Shown: positions 32,788-33,660 of the stretch, piece after piece
How positions within the stretch are numbered: position 1 is the first letter of the stretch
How the letters are laid out: every line of letters begins with the position of its first letter
Assembly: GCA_033763435.1 (NCBI GenBank)
Contig: JANRKN010000015.1
Span: 1 to 33,660 of the forward strand
DNA: 33,660 nt
Direction of reading: 5' to 3'
From: JANRKN01 sp033763435
Lineage (GTDB): Bacteria > Planctomycetota > Phycisphaerae > Phycisphaerales > UBA1924
Made by a program: the position numbers and the translations under genes
The notes under the pieces: model-generated
What the model was told of the DNA's origin: nothing
Databases searched by the model: none
The model's input: only the letters and a program-made list of their open reading frames with translations

Positions 32788-33660
32788 ATGGCCGAGATCG
32801 TCTATGACCGTGTGAATGACTTCTCCAAGGTCAAAGTCACCCTCGCCTCGCCCAATGACATCCGGGCCTGGTCCTACGGCGAGGTGAAGAAGCCCGAGAC
32901 CATCAACTACCGCACCTACCGCCCCGAGAAGGACGGCCTGTTCTGCGAGCGCATCTTCGGCCCCGAGCGCGACTACGAGTGCGCCTGCGGCAAGTACCGC
33001 GGCACGAAGTTCAAGGGCATCATCTGCGACCGCTGCGGCGTGAAGGTCACGCACTCGCGCGTCCGTCGCAAGCGCATGGGCCACATCAACATGGCCGCGC
33101 CCGTCGTCCACATCTGGTTCTTCAAGAGCATGCCCAGCCGCCTGGGCACGCTGCTGGGCATGAAGACCAGCGACCTCGAGAAGGTCATCTACTACCAGGA
33201 TTACGTCGTCACCGATCCGGGCGACACCGAGCTCAGCCTCAAGCAGGTCCTGACCGAGGATGAGTACCGCGCGAACGTCGACAAGTTCGGCAACGCGTTC
33301 CGTGCGCTCATGGGCGCCGACGCGATCCGCGAGCTGATCGAGAAGACCAACCTCGACGAGCTCTCCACGCAGCTGCGCGAGGAGCTCCGCGAGACCAAGA
33401 GCAAGCAGAAGATCAAGGACCTGGCCAAGCGCCTGAAGCTCGTCGAGCAGATCCGCAACTCCGAGAACGACCCGGCCTGGCTGGTGATGGACGTGATCCC
33501 CGTGATCCCGCCCGACCTGCGCCCGCTGGTGCTGCTCGAGAGCGGCAACTTCGCGACCAGCGACCTGAACGACCTCTACCGCCGCATCATCAACCGCAAC
33601 AACCGCCTCAAGAAGCTGATGGACCTCAACGCCCCCGAGGTCATCATCCGCAACGAGAAG
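32788..33660 (+). CDS. rpoC: DNA-directed RNA polymerase beta' subunit, 5' part only
   Basis: The first 291 codons of the beta' subunit; the rest lies beyond the window. The zinc-binding ribbon is visible as C-A-C-G-K-Y-R-G...C-D-R-C-G-V (about 70-90). The conserved R-R-K-R-M-G-H-I-N-M-A-A-P-V-V-H-I-W and the L-V-M-D-V-I-P-V-I-P-P-D-L-R-P segment follow. The ATG at 32788 has AGGAG (32773-32777) 10 nt upstream, and a small GCGGC/GCCGC hairpin (32757-32772) sits directly before it. The reading frame is open to the last base. It forms the rpoBC operon with rpoB. Confidence 0.97.
   Translation, partial: MAEIVYDRVNDFSKVKVTLASPNDIRAWSYGEVKKPETINYRTYRPEKDGLFCERIFGPERDYECACGKYRGTKFKGIICDRCGVKVTHSRVRRKRMGHINMAAPVVHIWFFKSMPSRLGTLLGMKTSDLEKVIYYQDYVVTDPGDTELSLKQVLTEDEYRANVDKFGNAFRALMGADAIRELIEKTNLDELSTQLREELRETKSKQKIKDLAKRLKLVEQIRNSENDPAWLVMDVIPVIPPDLRPLVLLESGNFATSDLNDLYRRIINRNNRLKKLMDLNAPEVIIRNEK

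Overview
This is a GC-rich, densely packed chromosomal segment. It probably comes from a planctomycete of the Phycisphaerae/Phycisphaerales type. The grounds are indirect: a G|FTLIE prepilin-like protein with an extremely hydrophobic N-terminus and a degenerate H-x9-DG region, a two-membrane-segment protein with a C-x2-C...C-P-E-C ribbon, a DUF1569 protein, PadR/HAAS pairs, long Ala/Pro-rich lipoproteins, strongly GC-biased third codon positions, and an rpoBC locus with no rplKAJL next to it. I ran no database search, so the lineage is an inference. No rRNA, tRNA, CRISPR array, insertion sequence or phage gene is visible.

Layout. 1-1676 (-): 5' part of a large AsmA/TamB-like envelope protein, divergent from radA (1766-3286). 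3530-4821: a pilin-like gene and a small membrane protein, ended by a good terminator. 4907-5108: two copies of a structured repeat. 5129-6555 (-): ECF sigma factor and its probable membrane-bound anti-sigma factor, translationally coupled. 6719-8189 (-): a B12-binding-fold protein and a mini PQQ-propeller protein. 8295-14462: CoA-transferase subunit B, small membrane and zinc-ribbon proteins, M19 dipeptidase, M48 lipoprotein protease, ubiE/menG, CoA-transferase subunit A and an unknown protein. 14481-18135 (-): lipoprotein, nrdR, a HAAS-domain protein and its PadR regulator. 18280-22248: DUF1569 protein, a small unknown protein, then thrS with an elaborate leader and a META-domain lipoprotein. 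22316-28483: ribbon membrane protein, then (-) rimO, a lone GspE N-terminal domain protein, clpS and mnmE. 28779-33660: rpoB and the start of rpoC.

Functionally this is mostly translation, transcription and maintenance housekeeping (radA, thrS, rimO, mnmE, clpS, rpoBC, nrdR, ubiE) mixed with lineage-specific envelope proteins and local regulators.

The most interesting signal is upstream of thrS. A short ORF (19291-19347) encodes an 18-residue peptide with eight threonines, six of them consecutive. It is followed by an intrinsic terminator and a possible competing pairing, which is the architecture of a threonine-sensing ribosome-mediated attenuator. Next in interest are a clean three-way-junction fold in the 435-bp gap at 26206-26640, the paired structured repeats at 4907-5108, clustered G-tracts before the sigma operon and between rpoB and rpoC, and a recurring TAnnnT hexamer 5-9 nt before several start codons, suggesting leaderless mRNAs.
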